In this document: positions 27,501 through 41,200 of the stretch, one piece after another
Layout of the letters: every line of letters starts with the position of its first letter
How positions within the stretch are numbered: position 1 is the first letter of the stretch
The notes under the pieces: model-generated
Database searches by the model: none
What the model was told of the DNA's origin: nothing
The model's input: only the letters and a program-made list of their open reading frames with translations
Position numbers and translations under genes: made by a program
From: Cydia pomonella
Lineage: Eukaryota; Arthropoda; Insecta; Lepidoptera; Tortricidae
Direction of reading: 5' to 3'
Length of the DNA: 64,000 nucleotides
Assembly (NCBI RefSeq): GCF_033807575.1
Contig: NC_084705.1
Coordinates: 9,728,019-9,792,018, forward strand

Positions 27501-30500
27501 AAATATTTGCCAATGTCAACTAGGCTTACCCTTCCCAAACTAAGATCCCAACTTTCCTATCTTTTCTTCTTCTTCCTTTCTTTTTTCTCTGATCTTCTTC
27601 CTCCCATAGGTTAATGAAGTTACGATCGAGAACTCTACGCTCTGGGCCGCTGCCCGAGGGTAATCGTCGGGGCGCATCTGGAGCCGTTGCTGGATGCCAC
27701 AGCATGCGAACCAACGGCGATGTGGAGTTGAGCAGGCGGGCTCCCATCGAACAATCTGTTACAGCCGCAGACGGGCCGCTACCCGAGGGTGATCGTCGGG
27801 GCGCATCTGGAGCCGCTGCTGGGTGCCACAGCATGCGAACCAGCGGCGATGCGGAGCTGAGCAGGCGGGCTTCCATCGAAGAACATACTACAGCCGAATT
27901 ACCCCCAATCCGCGAACCATCCCCAACTTCGTTGTGTTCCTTCATTCCAGCGTCGCCATCTTCTTTGTTTTCTTCAGTCCCATCATCACCAGACTCTTAC
28001 TTGATTAATACAGGTTCCGAGAGTACATCAGCGAGTACGTCACCTTTTAACTCACTTCATACGACCGAGGATGTTGTGCAGGAGGCAAGATCTGCCAACC
28101 AACCTGCACCCGCCACGGCTCGTCAGAATGTGCGTAAGAAATGGTCTCGAGAAATGAACATCTTCATCTTGCGCACATATTTTAGAATTACCGCTCTTGG
28201 ATCTGAAACAAAGAAATATTTGCCACAGCTACATGACGAATTCAGCCGAACTTTTCCCACTTTCAAAGTTAGCAGACAACGATTAGGAGACCAACGGAGG
28301 GCCATAGTAGGAAATAAACTACTATCAGATGCTGATATAGCAGAAGTTAGGAAATTAGCCGAGAACGACCTAAAAGATTCACCTTGCCATGTAACACAAT
28401 CACAAACAGTCACACAGAATAGTAGTCAAAGAATGAGCTGGACGAATGAAATAAATGAGTCAATAATGAGAGAGTACTATAGAATAACAAACTTAGAAAC
28501 CAATACTACAGCATATAGGAAACCACTATATCAGACAGTCATTGCAAAACACCCTCAATTGTCTCATGTATCCGAGCAGAGAATAGCAGACCAACGGCGA
28601 GTTATTGTAAATAATAAATACCTCAGCGAACAAAGACTGCAAGAACTTAGATATGAAATTTCGCGTGAACTGACATTAGATGACAACAGTGTTCAAAATA
28701 CAGGTAGTCCACATCTTTTCAACGTCTTGACCGAAACTTTACAGAATGATACATTTGAACAAACTTTTATACCCGAAAACAACTCCATAGATCACCACGA
28801 GACCCAACTTGACAATTTAAGTAGCGCTGAAAACGAAACAATAATCTGTATTCCGCAAACAATGCAAGACGACATAGAACAAGCCTTTATAGCTGCTAAA
28901 GAACAGTTTGATAGCTCAAACCCCATCAATAGACCGATCATACCAAAACAAAAGCCATCCAAAAAACTTGTTTCTATTGTACACTTTATCAACACCGTGT
29001 TACTACCAAGGTACCTAACCGATAACTCTGATTTTGAAACTACCCAAACAACCCTTTATTGCGCTGCCTTTGTGGCTGCAACCCAAGCCGGTTCTAAAAT
29101 CAGAGAACCTCATGACACATATCAGTACAACTATCAACCTCCCACTTGGCAAAAGAGATTACAGGACAGAATAACCGACTTGAGAGCTAAGATTGGCAGA
29201 CTAACTGAATTTATCAATGGTAACTCTAGCCCAAGACTTACAAGGCACATAAATAACATAAAACGACAATATCAACTTCACTCCCGGCATGAAAACGAAA
29301 ACACACAACTCAGCCATTTCCTCGATACTCTCAAACAAAAACTTAGCGCGCTTACTAGTAGAATCCGCAGATATAAACTGACAACTCTTCGTAAAAAACA
29401 AAACAAGCAATTCATGAATAACGAAAAAGTTTTCTATAGGACACTGCAACAACCGCACAATAGTAACCAAGAACCGGGACAAAATCCTAACGGCAACTCC
29501 GAATCTCCCACTGCGGAACAGCTACATCATTTCTGGTCTGAAATATGGTCTCAGCCGGTGGAACACCGACGTTCCGACTGGATCGAGGCTGAAAAAGAAT
29601 CATATAGATCCTTGCCTATGATGAACTTTGAACAGATTAGTCTAGATCTACTACAATCAGTTATAGCAAAAACTCACAACTGGAAAGCTACTGGTTCTGA
29701 TAAAATACACAATTATTGGATTAAGAAATTCACCTATTTGCACCCAATATTGTTAAAACACATTAACCAATTCCTTCATGATCCTAAAACCCTACCACAA
29801 TATATTACGCAAGGAACAACATATATGTTACCGAAGGATAAAACCGACACAAAAAACCCTGCTAAATATAGGCCCATTACCTGTCTACAAAATATCTACA
29901 AAATCATTACCTCTTGTATAAGCAGACTTATATACAGGCATATTTACTAACATAACATATTAGCGGAACAGCAGAAGGGATGCCGTCAAAAAAGCCAAGG
30001 TTGCAAAGAACAACTCACAATAGACACCGTTATTAGCAAACAAGCACTCTCTAACCGAAGAAATATCTACACAATGTATATTGACTATAAAAAAGCGTTT
30101 GACTCTGTACCACATACCTGGCTTATTTATATTCTTAAACATTACAAAGTACATGACACCATAATACAATTTTTGCAAAATACCATGACACACTGGTCAA
30201 CTGTTATTAAAATTTTTAGCAACACAACAAACATAGAAACGGAACCTATCACTATCCGCAGAGGCATTTTCCAAGGAGACGCCCTTAGCCCACTCTGGTT
30301 TTGTCTGGCACTTAATCCGCTGTCTACCCTATTAAACAATAGTAAATCTGGATTTAAACTTAAGTACGGAAACACCTCGCACTCCTTATCCCACCTAATG
30401 TACATGGATGACATAAAGCTCTTTAGTAGTAGTTTAAAAGATATTCACAACCTTGCAGATATCACTCAATCGTTTTCATCAGACATCTGTATGGACTTTG

Positions 30501-33500
30501 GCATAGATAAGTGCAAAATTCAGTCAATTCGAAATGGTCAAGTAGAACACAATAGTTACACTCTAAATAGTGGCGAACAAATCGACCCTATTAATGATGA
30601 AGACGGCTATAAATACCTAGGTTACCAACAAACACGACAAATCCATTACAAAACAACTAAAATTTCACTAAAAAATAAGTTTACAGCCAGGCTCCATAAA
30701 ATTCTTAACACACACCTTAATGCTAAAAATACAATTAAAGCAATAAATACGTACGCAATCCCTATACTTACATACTCTTTCGGTATTATCCAATGGTCAC
30801 AAACAGATCTATGTAATCTCCAAAGAATCATCAACACCTTAATGACTAAATACCGTAAGCACCATCCACGAAGCTGCACCCAGAGGATGACTTTACCGAG
30901 GGCTGATGGTGGAAGGGGCTTGATTGATATCAGGAACCTCCACAACAAACAGGTAAGGTCACTTAGAAAGTTCTTCCACGACCAATCTTCCCGCTCTCCA
31001 ATGCATCAGGCCGTCGTCATGACCGACAAAAAATTCACTCCGCTAAATCTAAACGACCACACAGCACAAAAAAGTGAAGTCATCATAGAGCCGCAACAAA
31101 AACAACAAGAGTGGGTACAGAAGGCACTTCACGGCAGACACCGACTCGACCTGATTAATCCCAACGTCGATAGGCTGGCGTCCAACATGTGGCTCAAGAG
31201 AGGTGAGTTGTTCCCGGAAACCGAAGGATTTATGATAGCCATCCAGGACCAAATAATAGACACCAGAAATTACAGAAAACATATCATCCGCGATCGCAAT
31301 CTAACCACAGACCTATGCCGTAGGTGCCATGCTGCCTCGGAAACAATACAGCACATTACAGGAGCATGTCGATCAATAACCCAGACTGACTACAAGCATC
31401 GTCACGACCAAGTTGCAGCTATCATACACCAATATCTTGCCTTCAAATACAACCTCATCAACAACAGGACCGCTTACTATAAATACACTCCTCAGATTGT
31501 ACTAGAATCACCCGATTACAAACTTTACTGGGACAGAACCATAATTACAGACAGAACTATCCACTACAATAGACCTGATATTACACTTCATGACAAAACT
31601 GCAAAGACTGTTTATCTGATCGACGTTGCTATTCCAAACACCCACAATCTCACCACTACACACACCGAAAAGATCAGTAAATATACAGACCTATCCATAG
31701 AGATTAAAACTCAATGGCGAGTGAATACCGTAAAAACTATTCCGATTATAATTTCATCCACTGGTGTTATCCCTCGTTCTCTGCATACCAGCCTAAAATC
31801 TCTCGATGTTCATCCACTCACATATATCCTCCTGCAAAAAGCTGCTGTTATGAACACATGCAGGATAGTTCGTAAGTTCCTAACTCTAGAACAGTAGGAT
31901 TTTATTTCACACTTTCTGTATTCGTTTGGTCAAAAGCCCGCGAATATGGGAATAAAACTTCCTCCAGTCGGAGAGACAAGTAAAGAAATATAAATAATAA
32001 TAATAATAATCGCGAGGTGTGCAATCTCAGGAATTATTTCCTTAACAACGAGTGTGGGATGCATCGTGACGTGGTGGCAGTAGACAGGAACCTCACGCCG
32101 CTCTCCTTGGCAAACGAGAACTGGCGCAAACCTGTGGTACTAAGTACTGCGGATCGCAAAGCGGCATGGGAGAGTAAGGTGCTACACGGGCGGTTCTACA
32201 AGGCCCTCACGGGACCTGACGTGGACCTGCTCGCGTCGGTGAACTGGTTACGATTCGGGGACCTCTTCGGAGAAACCGAGGGTTTTGCCTGTGCAATTGC
32301 GGACGAAGTTATGATGACGAACAACTATCGGAAATATATCCTGAAGGACGGTACGGTCGACATTTGTCGGGCATGCCGCCGTCCCGGAGAGTCACTCAGG
32401 CATATCATTTCCGGTTGTTCTCATCTTGCTAACCAAACCTACCCGCCTTCTATACCGCCTTGTGGACCGCGAAGTACCGTACTACAAGTACTCACCTGTG
32501 CCAGTTCTCGAAAATGGTCGTGCCACGCTCTATTGGGATCGATTGGGACAGGACTATTGTAGCCAATAAGCCTGACATCGTGATAATAGATCGATCGCAA
32601 CGCCGGGCCGTGCTCGTCGATATCACCATCACCCATGATGAGAATCTCGTGAAAGCCGAGAAGGACAAGTCCAGCAAGTACCTAGACTTGGCTCATGAGA
32701 TAACCGCCATGTGGGATGTTGATTCGACGATCATTGTCCCAATAGTCGTTTCAGCGAACGGTCTCATAGCGAAGAGTCTCGACCAACACCTTGAGAGACT
32801 CTCGCTAGGTGGTTGGATCAAGGGTCAGATGCAGAAGGCGGTGATCTTGGACACGGCGCGGATAGTGCGGCGGTTCCTCTCTCTGCAGCCCTGACCACCG
32901 GCAGCTTGGGCCCTGCCCCGCTGCTGGCGGCACACTAGGTTAAGTTTTTTACAATGTGTTTATATGTGTTTTGTATAGTATTTTTTGATGTATTTTTATA
33001 TTTTACTTTTATATCCATATTGTAAAAAACATAACCTAAGAAGAAAGAGAAATAAAGAGAATAATAATAATAATATTCTTTATTGTGCACAACGAAAACA
33101 TGATTAAATACAGTAATTCACATAAAAAAAACTAAGCAACAACAGGCGGTCTTATCGCTAAAAAGCGATCTCTTCCAGACAACCTTCAGGTAGTAGAAAT
33201 TACCGTAAGGAAGAAATATGTATAAGGGTAGCAAATATAAATGGAGAACCAGAACAGAGATGCTGCGAATGAATGTTATAGTCAGAAACAAAATTAAAAA
33301 AATAGTTTCCCATTAGTGAATTATAATTAATTATTATTGTTTGTCAGCCTGTTTTGTTCCAAAAGGAAAAGCCTCCCGGCCCGATTCGAACTTTAATGGC
33401 TCCTCTACACAATGGCCCAGTGCTGGACCAGCGAGATGGCCATGTGATGGTTGAGAGCACGCATTATGCAATGGGCCACGTGTAGATGCGTACGCACATT

Positions 33501-36500
33501 CGCTGGCCCACTACCTTTGATGTGCGGACGAAAAACCGACAGCGCGGCCATGCTGGCCATCCATCGCCATACCACCGCGCCATAAGCCATCCGACACCAC
33601 TACCCTTTCTACAGGCTGCGCCATCTTGGTGGGCCAGTATGGTGGCCCATCGTATATAGGAGCCATAAGATACGATACTATATACGATAAGAGATATTTT
33701 GTTTATAAACACAGTATGTGTCTTGAGTGTCGTGTTAAATCAAAATCATAAATATACCTACATAATTATACATATTTTCCGTTAAGTTCTTAGTCATTGG
33801 CCTACAAACAACAACATTTTACTCTGTTAAATAATTCGTGAACCCCTCCAACACGAACGTATTTCACCGGACATATTTGTGGTAATTTGACATTGTCGAT
33901 CAGAGATAAAATTAACGGAGTCGAATGCTATAGTACTGCTATAAATATAAAACCGATTTCGACAAATTCAAGCGGCTATTCTCTTGCGGCTGCACAGCGG
34001 CTCCGCTGCGAATCTATTCATGAGTATCGATTTTATGCAAAATGCAACAAGATTCACTTGGACATGGCTAGTACGTATTGTGCGGTATACCTATCAATCT
34101 CGCAGCAATTACGTACGTTGGTATCGCTATCGACGCTTGTAAATGGCTGCGAATGGCGGCGGGGTGTTGAAATGCGAGGCCTCGTCGTGCGAAATGGAGG
34201 GAATTGGAGTTGTGTATACACATGAACACAATTAGCGGTTAGCTGTGGATAAGGCGGCGGGCGAGCCCGGCCCCCCACAATAAGATGCTGATAAAGCCAA
34301 TTTAGCCCGGATCCGATTTCTCCGCCCTGTTTATTATCAGTTGCGTCTAATTTTAGTTTTAGCCATTGTTCAAAGCACACACAAACATGTACGTAAATTG
34401 TGGTTAGCAAAGTTATTTGAAGTTTGCGAATTATCGCGTGAAATGATTTTCCATTACGCGCATTTAATTAGTTACTGTTGCCGGAAACTATTCCAATGCG
34501 CAATATACTGCAAAAGTTTGGGTGTATACGACACTAATACTACCTATAATTAGAAGATAGCCGATTTACTTTGTCAGATTGAGGAGCATTTAAATGTCAT
34601 ATTCATTCAGTCGTTACCTATTTATTTTCCACCGTGTAATATTTATAGTTTATATTTTTATGAGCATCCAGAAATACGTGGTAGTAGTATTTTCAAAAAC
34701 ATCCACGTCTAACGTGCTTGTGCAAAAGAAATAAAAACGAACTAAAAACATTCACGTAAGACTTTTATAGAAAACAAAAGACACAGTAACAAAGCATACA
34801 TGTTTCCAAGCAGCGAAAACGATAAGAATACGAAGACCATATGAAAGTTATAAAATATCTGGATGACAGTTGGCGTTATATTGCTGTTATAAATCAGTGG
34901 TGGGCGACAAAGGAGTGTGGCGACGACGAAGCACGGGTGTGGCGTGACGCGGCGTGCGACGCCGGTGCCGCAGCGTGTCGGCACGGCGATACCACGCAAC
35001 GCTATTGCATAAATATCACCCGAACATTCGCCAATGCCTTATCACCCGGCTATTGAGTTTCACCGTTGGTTTATTTGTATACGTGTTGCCATCCTCGGAA
35101 ACCGTCAACGACAAAACAAGTAGCTTAAACTTTGCCAGTGTTTCCCTAACTCCATCCGATATAGTTCTCCTGGCGTTAACTGGGTGTTTTGGAATTCGGC
35201 ACGTTTGTTTGGAATCTGATACGAAACTGCGAAATCTATATATGTATTATGATATTATATGCTTTTAGCTTAAGCGTAATATTTTGGTGTTTGGTATTAG
35301 TTGCATCCGTTAAAAACCAACAAAGCCCCGCTTATATGTTTAAATTGCAAATTAACAATCACTCCTTAAAGCGGTTCAAGTGGAAGGGTACCCATTAGCG
35401 ATGCACCTTTCAAGATAATGAATAAACGATCTCAGTTTCGTGGTATGTGACGGACAGTGTAAATTCATTTTTGATTTGCGATAACAACCGTCAGCTGGGT
35501 GAACGCGTTTACATTCACATGTGAAGGATCGGTCGAGTGGAAAAAGAAGAGCAATAAAAGTTTTACAACACGTGGAACACGTCAGCGGGCGACTATAGTT
35601 TACGCCTCATACCGGCAGATTGGAAACTGCGCGTGCCTGTGCTAGTGTGCATACTTTAAAACGACGTGAAACTGCCAAATCCTACGCTACGCCAGATTCA
35701 CTTAATACCTACGTTTGTTTGCTTCGTGACTGAGCGCTATATCGAGCGTTGCAGTTCAACTGTCAATAAAAGTGGAGTTGTGGTGCGGGAACCACATATT
35801 GAAGCACCACAGAATGTCGCGTGAAAAGCTACGGGTGGTATAGACGGTCTAAAAATATAGGGAGCTTTGCAAATATAGATAACATAGGAAATATGGAGAA
35901 CTATGACACCGGCGACCGTCGTGACGCCCGATGCCGGGCGCCCGCACCCCGCCGTCGCGTATCAAGTCACCGCAGTGAGTCTCGGATTGATATGATGACA
36001 ATGGTACCTAATCCTGCAATATTTACGAGTACTTGACGGTATCGAAAAAAAAACAAAATATTGTCTAAACGGTCTTTTGGTTAATTTGATCTGTTCAAAA
36101 CACATTTACTCCTAAAAATGAACCCAGCAAATTTCGTGATAATAGTGCAATGTCACAAAGTATTAACAATAAAGTTGGATCGCAACCCTACTCACACGTG
36201 GTTCATTCTGATATGACTTGACCTTTAAAATAATATTGAAAGTACTAGCTTATTCTAATGTTTTAACCAATATTACGAATAGGTATCATTATAATATACA
36301 GCTAATGTATGTAGAAGTGAGCATATTAGATGAGCATACTAAGGGGCTTTACGGAGTAATTTAATAAAGCACCGCAGAGACATACGAAACACTTACAATG
36401 GCGGGATTATAAGTCAAGTCTCGGGCACAATGCCGTGCCATTATTGCGAAACTACTACCCGAGTGTAGCGGCTACGTAAACCTACGGCTTGTTAATTTTG

Positions 36501-38149
36501 AATAGAGACGCAGAGAGTATATCTGTATCGCGCAGACACTCGTAATGCCGCTTCCGTCGCAGCTGACTCGAGACCAAATAGTGTGGATCTTATACACAAA
36601 AAATAGCGACCAATTTAACAGTGAAGCAAACCAAATATAAACTAACGATGTACCGTCAAGAGTGGCTGTTTGGGATACATGGCACTATTTGGAATTATGA
36701 GAGTAAAATCAGGCGTAGTGGCTTAGGGATTAATTCTTTAGAATTAACTACTTAAATAAACTTTGAGGAAGTAACCCTTAGGTTTTTCCCTTGATTTTGC
36801 AAAAACTGAAATAGTAGTCATGATCATCATCAACATCTGAATCATCTGGTAATATTTAGGTATTTAAAACAATAGATAAGATCTCTACTAATATTATAAA
36901 TGCGAAAGTAAATCTGCCTGTCTTTTATCTCTTCGCATAAGGTATGAAGATAGTTTGAAGCCCAGGGAAGGGCTAATATATACCTATATTTTTATCAATC
37001 ATCATCATTATTCCACGCACACAAATTCGCGGGCAGAAGATATAGCTTTATACAGGTACGAGTATGTACAAAGTAGATATAACTACCTCGAGCAAGACTC
37101 GAACTCGTGACTCCGGCACACCAGCTCACCGGTCTGATAAGTAGCAGGCTTGCTACCGTCACTTACTACGAGTATCAACAACCATTTCATTCAAACATTC
37201 AACATTTTTTAAATAAATTGATTGCGGTAGGAAATGATTCTGCTTTAAACATATAAATCTAGTAGGAAATTTACCCCAAACTATGAACTCGCGATCATAA
37301 TCCACTTTCAACATGCCATATATTCACTAACCGAATAAAATAGCGTTGTGTTATAAAGCGGCACATGCCTGATAGGCAAAGCAGGTATACTTAATAAATT
37401 ATGCCCTGAAATTTTCTTGGTGTAATGAGGCCTTAATTCTAACTAATAGATCCCCATCACAAAATATGTTGTCAGAATATTAAGATCAAATAACAAATAT
37501 CGAAGTTGTATAATTATAGAATGTTTATTTTTACATTATTGTAAAGCAGTAAAAAATACAGTAACTACAGCTAGGGCTGACAGGTGTGTTCCAAGTTGAA
37601 TGTGTGAACTTCGCTTCGCTCACTTGTTCTATAAATTTTAAGTCTTTAAGGGTTCATATTGTCAGAGCACCCAAAAACCTCAGATAACGGTAGGGGGCAA
37701 GGGGCATGAAGGACCGAAGTTTTAAAATGGCTACCTATTTGCTTTATTTCGGTATTTTAGTTGTAGGTGACAGGAAATTTATGAAAAAAATAACACAAAA
37801 AAGTTTATCTAAAATGCAATCCGAAACTACCGAAATAATGCCTGCGCGCCTTTTAAAATACCACTTTCCATTAATATAACAGCATAAATAATAAATATTT
37901 ATAGTCATAAACTTTTGACCCTTAGGTCTTTATATACAGTGTGTAAATCTAATACGGGCGAAGCTCTTAACGTTGGTTAGTATCGGACATAAGAAATGTA
38001 ATTAGATAATTTTTCGTAGAATTGCAATTAAAATTTTATCCATACAAAATAATTCGGCCCGCAATGTAATACAAAAACACTCACGTTAAACGCTCGTTGG
38101 CAGTTAATTTCAAATTGTCATTATCTTATACCTTTAAACGAGCAATTCT

Positions 38150-38210
<61 letters not shown>

Positions 38211-41200
38211 CTGTGATCTCGGAACCGGCTCTAACGATTTCGCTGAAATTTGGTATATGGGGGTTTTTGGGGGTATACAATCGATCTAGATTAGTCTTAT
38301 GTTTGGGAAAACGCGTGTTTTCGAGTTTTCATGCGTTTTTCTTTCGACGCAGAATATGGTCGCTAATTTCGTGTTGCCGGCCACTGTCCGTCTGGTCCAG
38401 CGGGTTAACACGCGGACTGCTAAACGAGTGTTACAGGTTCGAATCTCGCCCGGTGACTAACTTTTTTTTTTTTTTATATGTTCAAGTTTATATATAATTT
38501 TTTAATTTTTATTGTTTTAGACAACTTTAATTTAGTAAAAAAAATGTAGTTAAGTTTATCACCTATACACCACCATATTACAATAAATAGTTATAACCGA
38601 GCAACGCTCGGTCGCCCAGGTACTTGTCATTAACTGTCATGAGTGGGTAAACAACTCTTCAAGTGGCATATGTCGTTTTTGAGTTGTTGGAATTTTGATT
38701 TTATTTCAATGAATCAAAATTTAAATTTAAATGACATAATCGGTCGGGAGTCGACGGCCTGCCACTCCAAGGGAATAATCCCAGTATGATGCTTTTTATC
38801 TAATAAACGTAATACCTAGTTTCAAAAATAAAGTTATATACTCGTACACGTACAAAACCACAGACTTAAAAAAACAATTTATTTCAATACCTACCTATTA
38901 AAAGCACAGTTTAGTTTCGCCGGTTTCGCCGCAGATACCTATTTTCCACGTGTTTTCCTTGTATTTCATAACAGGTTTCGCAACGTCGTTTGACTGACTC
39001 CATGGCGAAGATTGATGGTATCTCTAAGTTTCTGAAAAACTTTAGTTATCTTGTTTCTCAGTTCTTCTTCTACCTCCTCCCTCTACTACTCTCAGGGTCA
39101 AGTGCAAAATGGCGGAGGATTCGTTCTTGTAATGGAACTGGTACTTCATCGTGAATAGCTGCTCCCTCCACCCTTCCAGTCACAGGCAAACCTTCGCGAA
39201 CTTGCTGTATCGCGTTTACAAATACTCGAGCGTTTCTTGGTACAATTCGATCAGGGAATCGCTCTCTGTACAGAGATAACGCTCGATTACCATTTTGTAA
39301 TGCTTCACCGTAAATTAAAATCATGTCCATTAATTTGGGAACAGTAAAAGTTGTTAAATGTGGCATTTTTATAACTTACAATTACTTCTGTATTGAATTA
39401 CTGACATTGTCAAATCAAAGTAGAAATAAAATAAAAGACGTTTAATTTTACCAAAGAGTCTGTCACGTTTTCAAACAATGTACCAAACTTTGTGGTGTTT
39501 AGACTGTTTAGTTAATTCTCTAAATCAATTTTGGTAATAATACAATTATCAGGCGGGCCGTATGCTTATTTCCCACCATCTGGTACCTATAACAATATCA
39601 GACAAATGAAATACAAATTGATATCATAATAATTATCTTTCTAGTATTAGGTACTGATATGAAATGCAATTTCAGAAAAGGTGCTATCAAAGTATGTCTA
39701 TGCTCAGTATTAGGAAACATCACACGTCAAGTACTGTTATCGTGACTGATTAAAATGACATTAAGTAGATGAAGTCAGTTCTTTGTTGATAAAAATGATA
39801 AATAAATAACATTTAATATCTTTAACATGCCTAGTAGCAGTCTGTCTACCAAAATAACCACAAAACATTAAACGCAGTGTAATACTAACATGTGATTGTT
39901 CCTACGGATATTAGGTAAGTTCGTAAATGCGTAGTAATCGTTTCGAATAGATATTCTGGTAACGCAACCATGTTTACAGTACATTGCTGCTGATAAAATT
40001 TTCAAAAATTAATTATGTCGTTACAGTTAAGTGTAACTTAAAAAAAAACATCTTAATTAATGATTACACTAATGAGGTCTATGTCTGGTTTAATTTATCG
40101 CCCGTATTAGATTTACACACTGTATATATATATATCCACTCACTTGCTTCATATTTTTCAGTGACTTCTATTATTATGATAAAATAAGGGTGACAGCCAC
40201 AGTTACCAAAAGCAAGTGAGTGGATATATAACATTCCTTTATTTGGTGATATGACATAAAGTAATGTCCACAGCAGAACCAGCCAACTAACATAATGTAA
40301 TTACATGATAGCTACGTAATTATACAATACTCGTACCAATAGTATTGTTAAAGACATAAAGGTAAATAACGGTGATTGAAATAAAAAAAATAACATTGTG
40401 GAATTTTCAATTTAACGCCATCTATTTATGTATATTTTCATGCGAAGCTTATTATTGAAAAGTTTTTTTTTATAAAGAATCTCTCAGCATACACATTAAT
40501 ACATAAAGTAAGTGTATTTTTTGATCTAAGATTGTAAGAAATAGGTTAAGTTTTACACCGACAAACTTATGGAAGGAGGAAATTTCAACATTACGAGTAA
40601 AAAGGCATCTTGTAATAAACATACTACTAGATTTATCAATAATTTTCATTGGATTTATTATCGCAGATACTCTGTACTATTTCTAAAAGTTTGTAATATT
40701 TCTATCTTAAGCTTGAAATATTACAAACTGTATACTGGCCAAACCACGTCCTTTGAAAATAATGCTAAAATTGTACATACTGTTGTATCCGTTGGTATTG
40801 TAGGAATCAATGAAGGTGGAATTTGAAATCAAGAGTAATCTGTCTGGATGGAAATGCGAAAGGAGATGGATGACAAGGAAAATACGCGAGAAAATTCAAA
40901 AGGAAAGCAAGGTGGAGCGAGCGTAGAAAATTGGCTTCATTAGAGCGAGGGACTGAGGGCGCGTTAAAATTTTACACACGGCTACCAAATTCTCCGAATT
41001 TAGGCGAATGTATCAGAAAAATAGTAACATTGATTATAAAATTATTGAATCCGAACAGTTTCCTTGCCGTAGATCTTATTTTGACAATTATTATACTTTT
41101 TGTGTAATATAAACATTTATGGCGTTATTCATAGACGCGTTGCTGGCCTGAATTAGCTTGTGAATCGTTTGTCTTTATCTGTCATTTTGACGTATGTATT

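Larger units (their letters stand above)
27396..32010 (+). mobile_element. R4/Dong-like non-LTR retrotransposon, near full length
   Basis: Element of about 4.6 kb: a 218-bp 5' UTR beginning CCCCCCAAAGAGATC, one long coding frame (27614-31897), a short 3' UTR and a (TAA)n tail at 31994-32010. TAA repeats at both ends, absence of a poly(A) tail, and a polyprotein with C-terminal CCHC finger plus PD-D endonuclease together identify the R4 clade, Dong type (family knowledge). It lies antisense to the host gene in intron 1. The open frame is almost undamaged, so the insertion looks recent. Confidence 0.85.
38152..38612 (+). mobile_element. Helitron/Helentron-like non-autonomous element, tentative
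   Basis: A microsatellite is followed by CGGAACCGGCTCTAACGATT, a segment recurrent in moth genomes, then a tRNA-like module. Near the 3' end is a perfect hairpin, CCGAGC-AAC-GCTCGG, followed by TCGCCCAGGTACT. The 3' hairpin and internal microsatellite recall DINE/Helentron elements. The exact ends are not certain. Confidence 0.45.

Noticed and set aside
27526..27945. 139-codon minus-strand open frame over the retrotransposon N-terminus
   Set aside because: Antisense shadow of the duplicated 129-bp units of the Dong-like ORF; its repeats mirror the sense repeats.
38384..38456. Functional tRNA-Ser gene
   Set aside because: No serine-type long variable arm and poorly paired stems, despite a GCT-like anticodon and poly(T).
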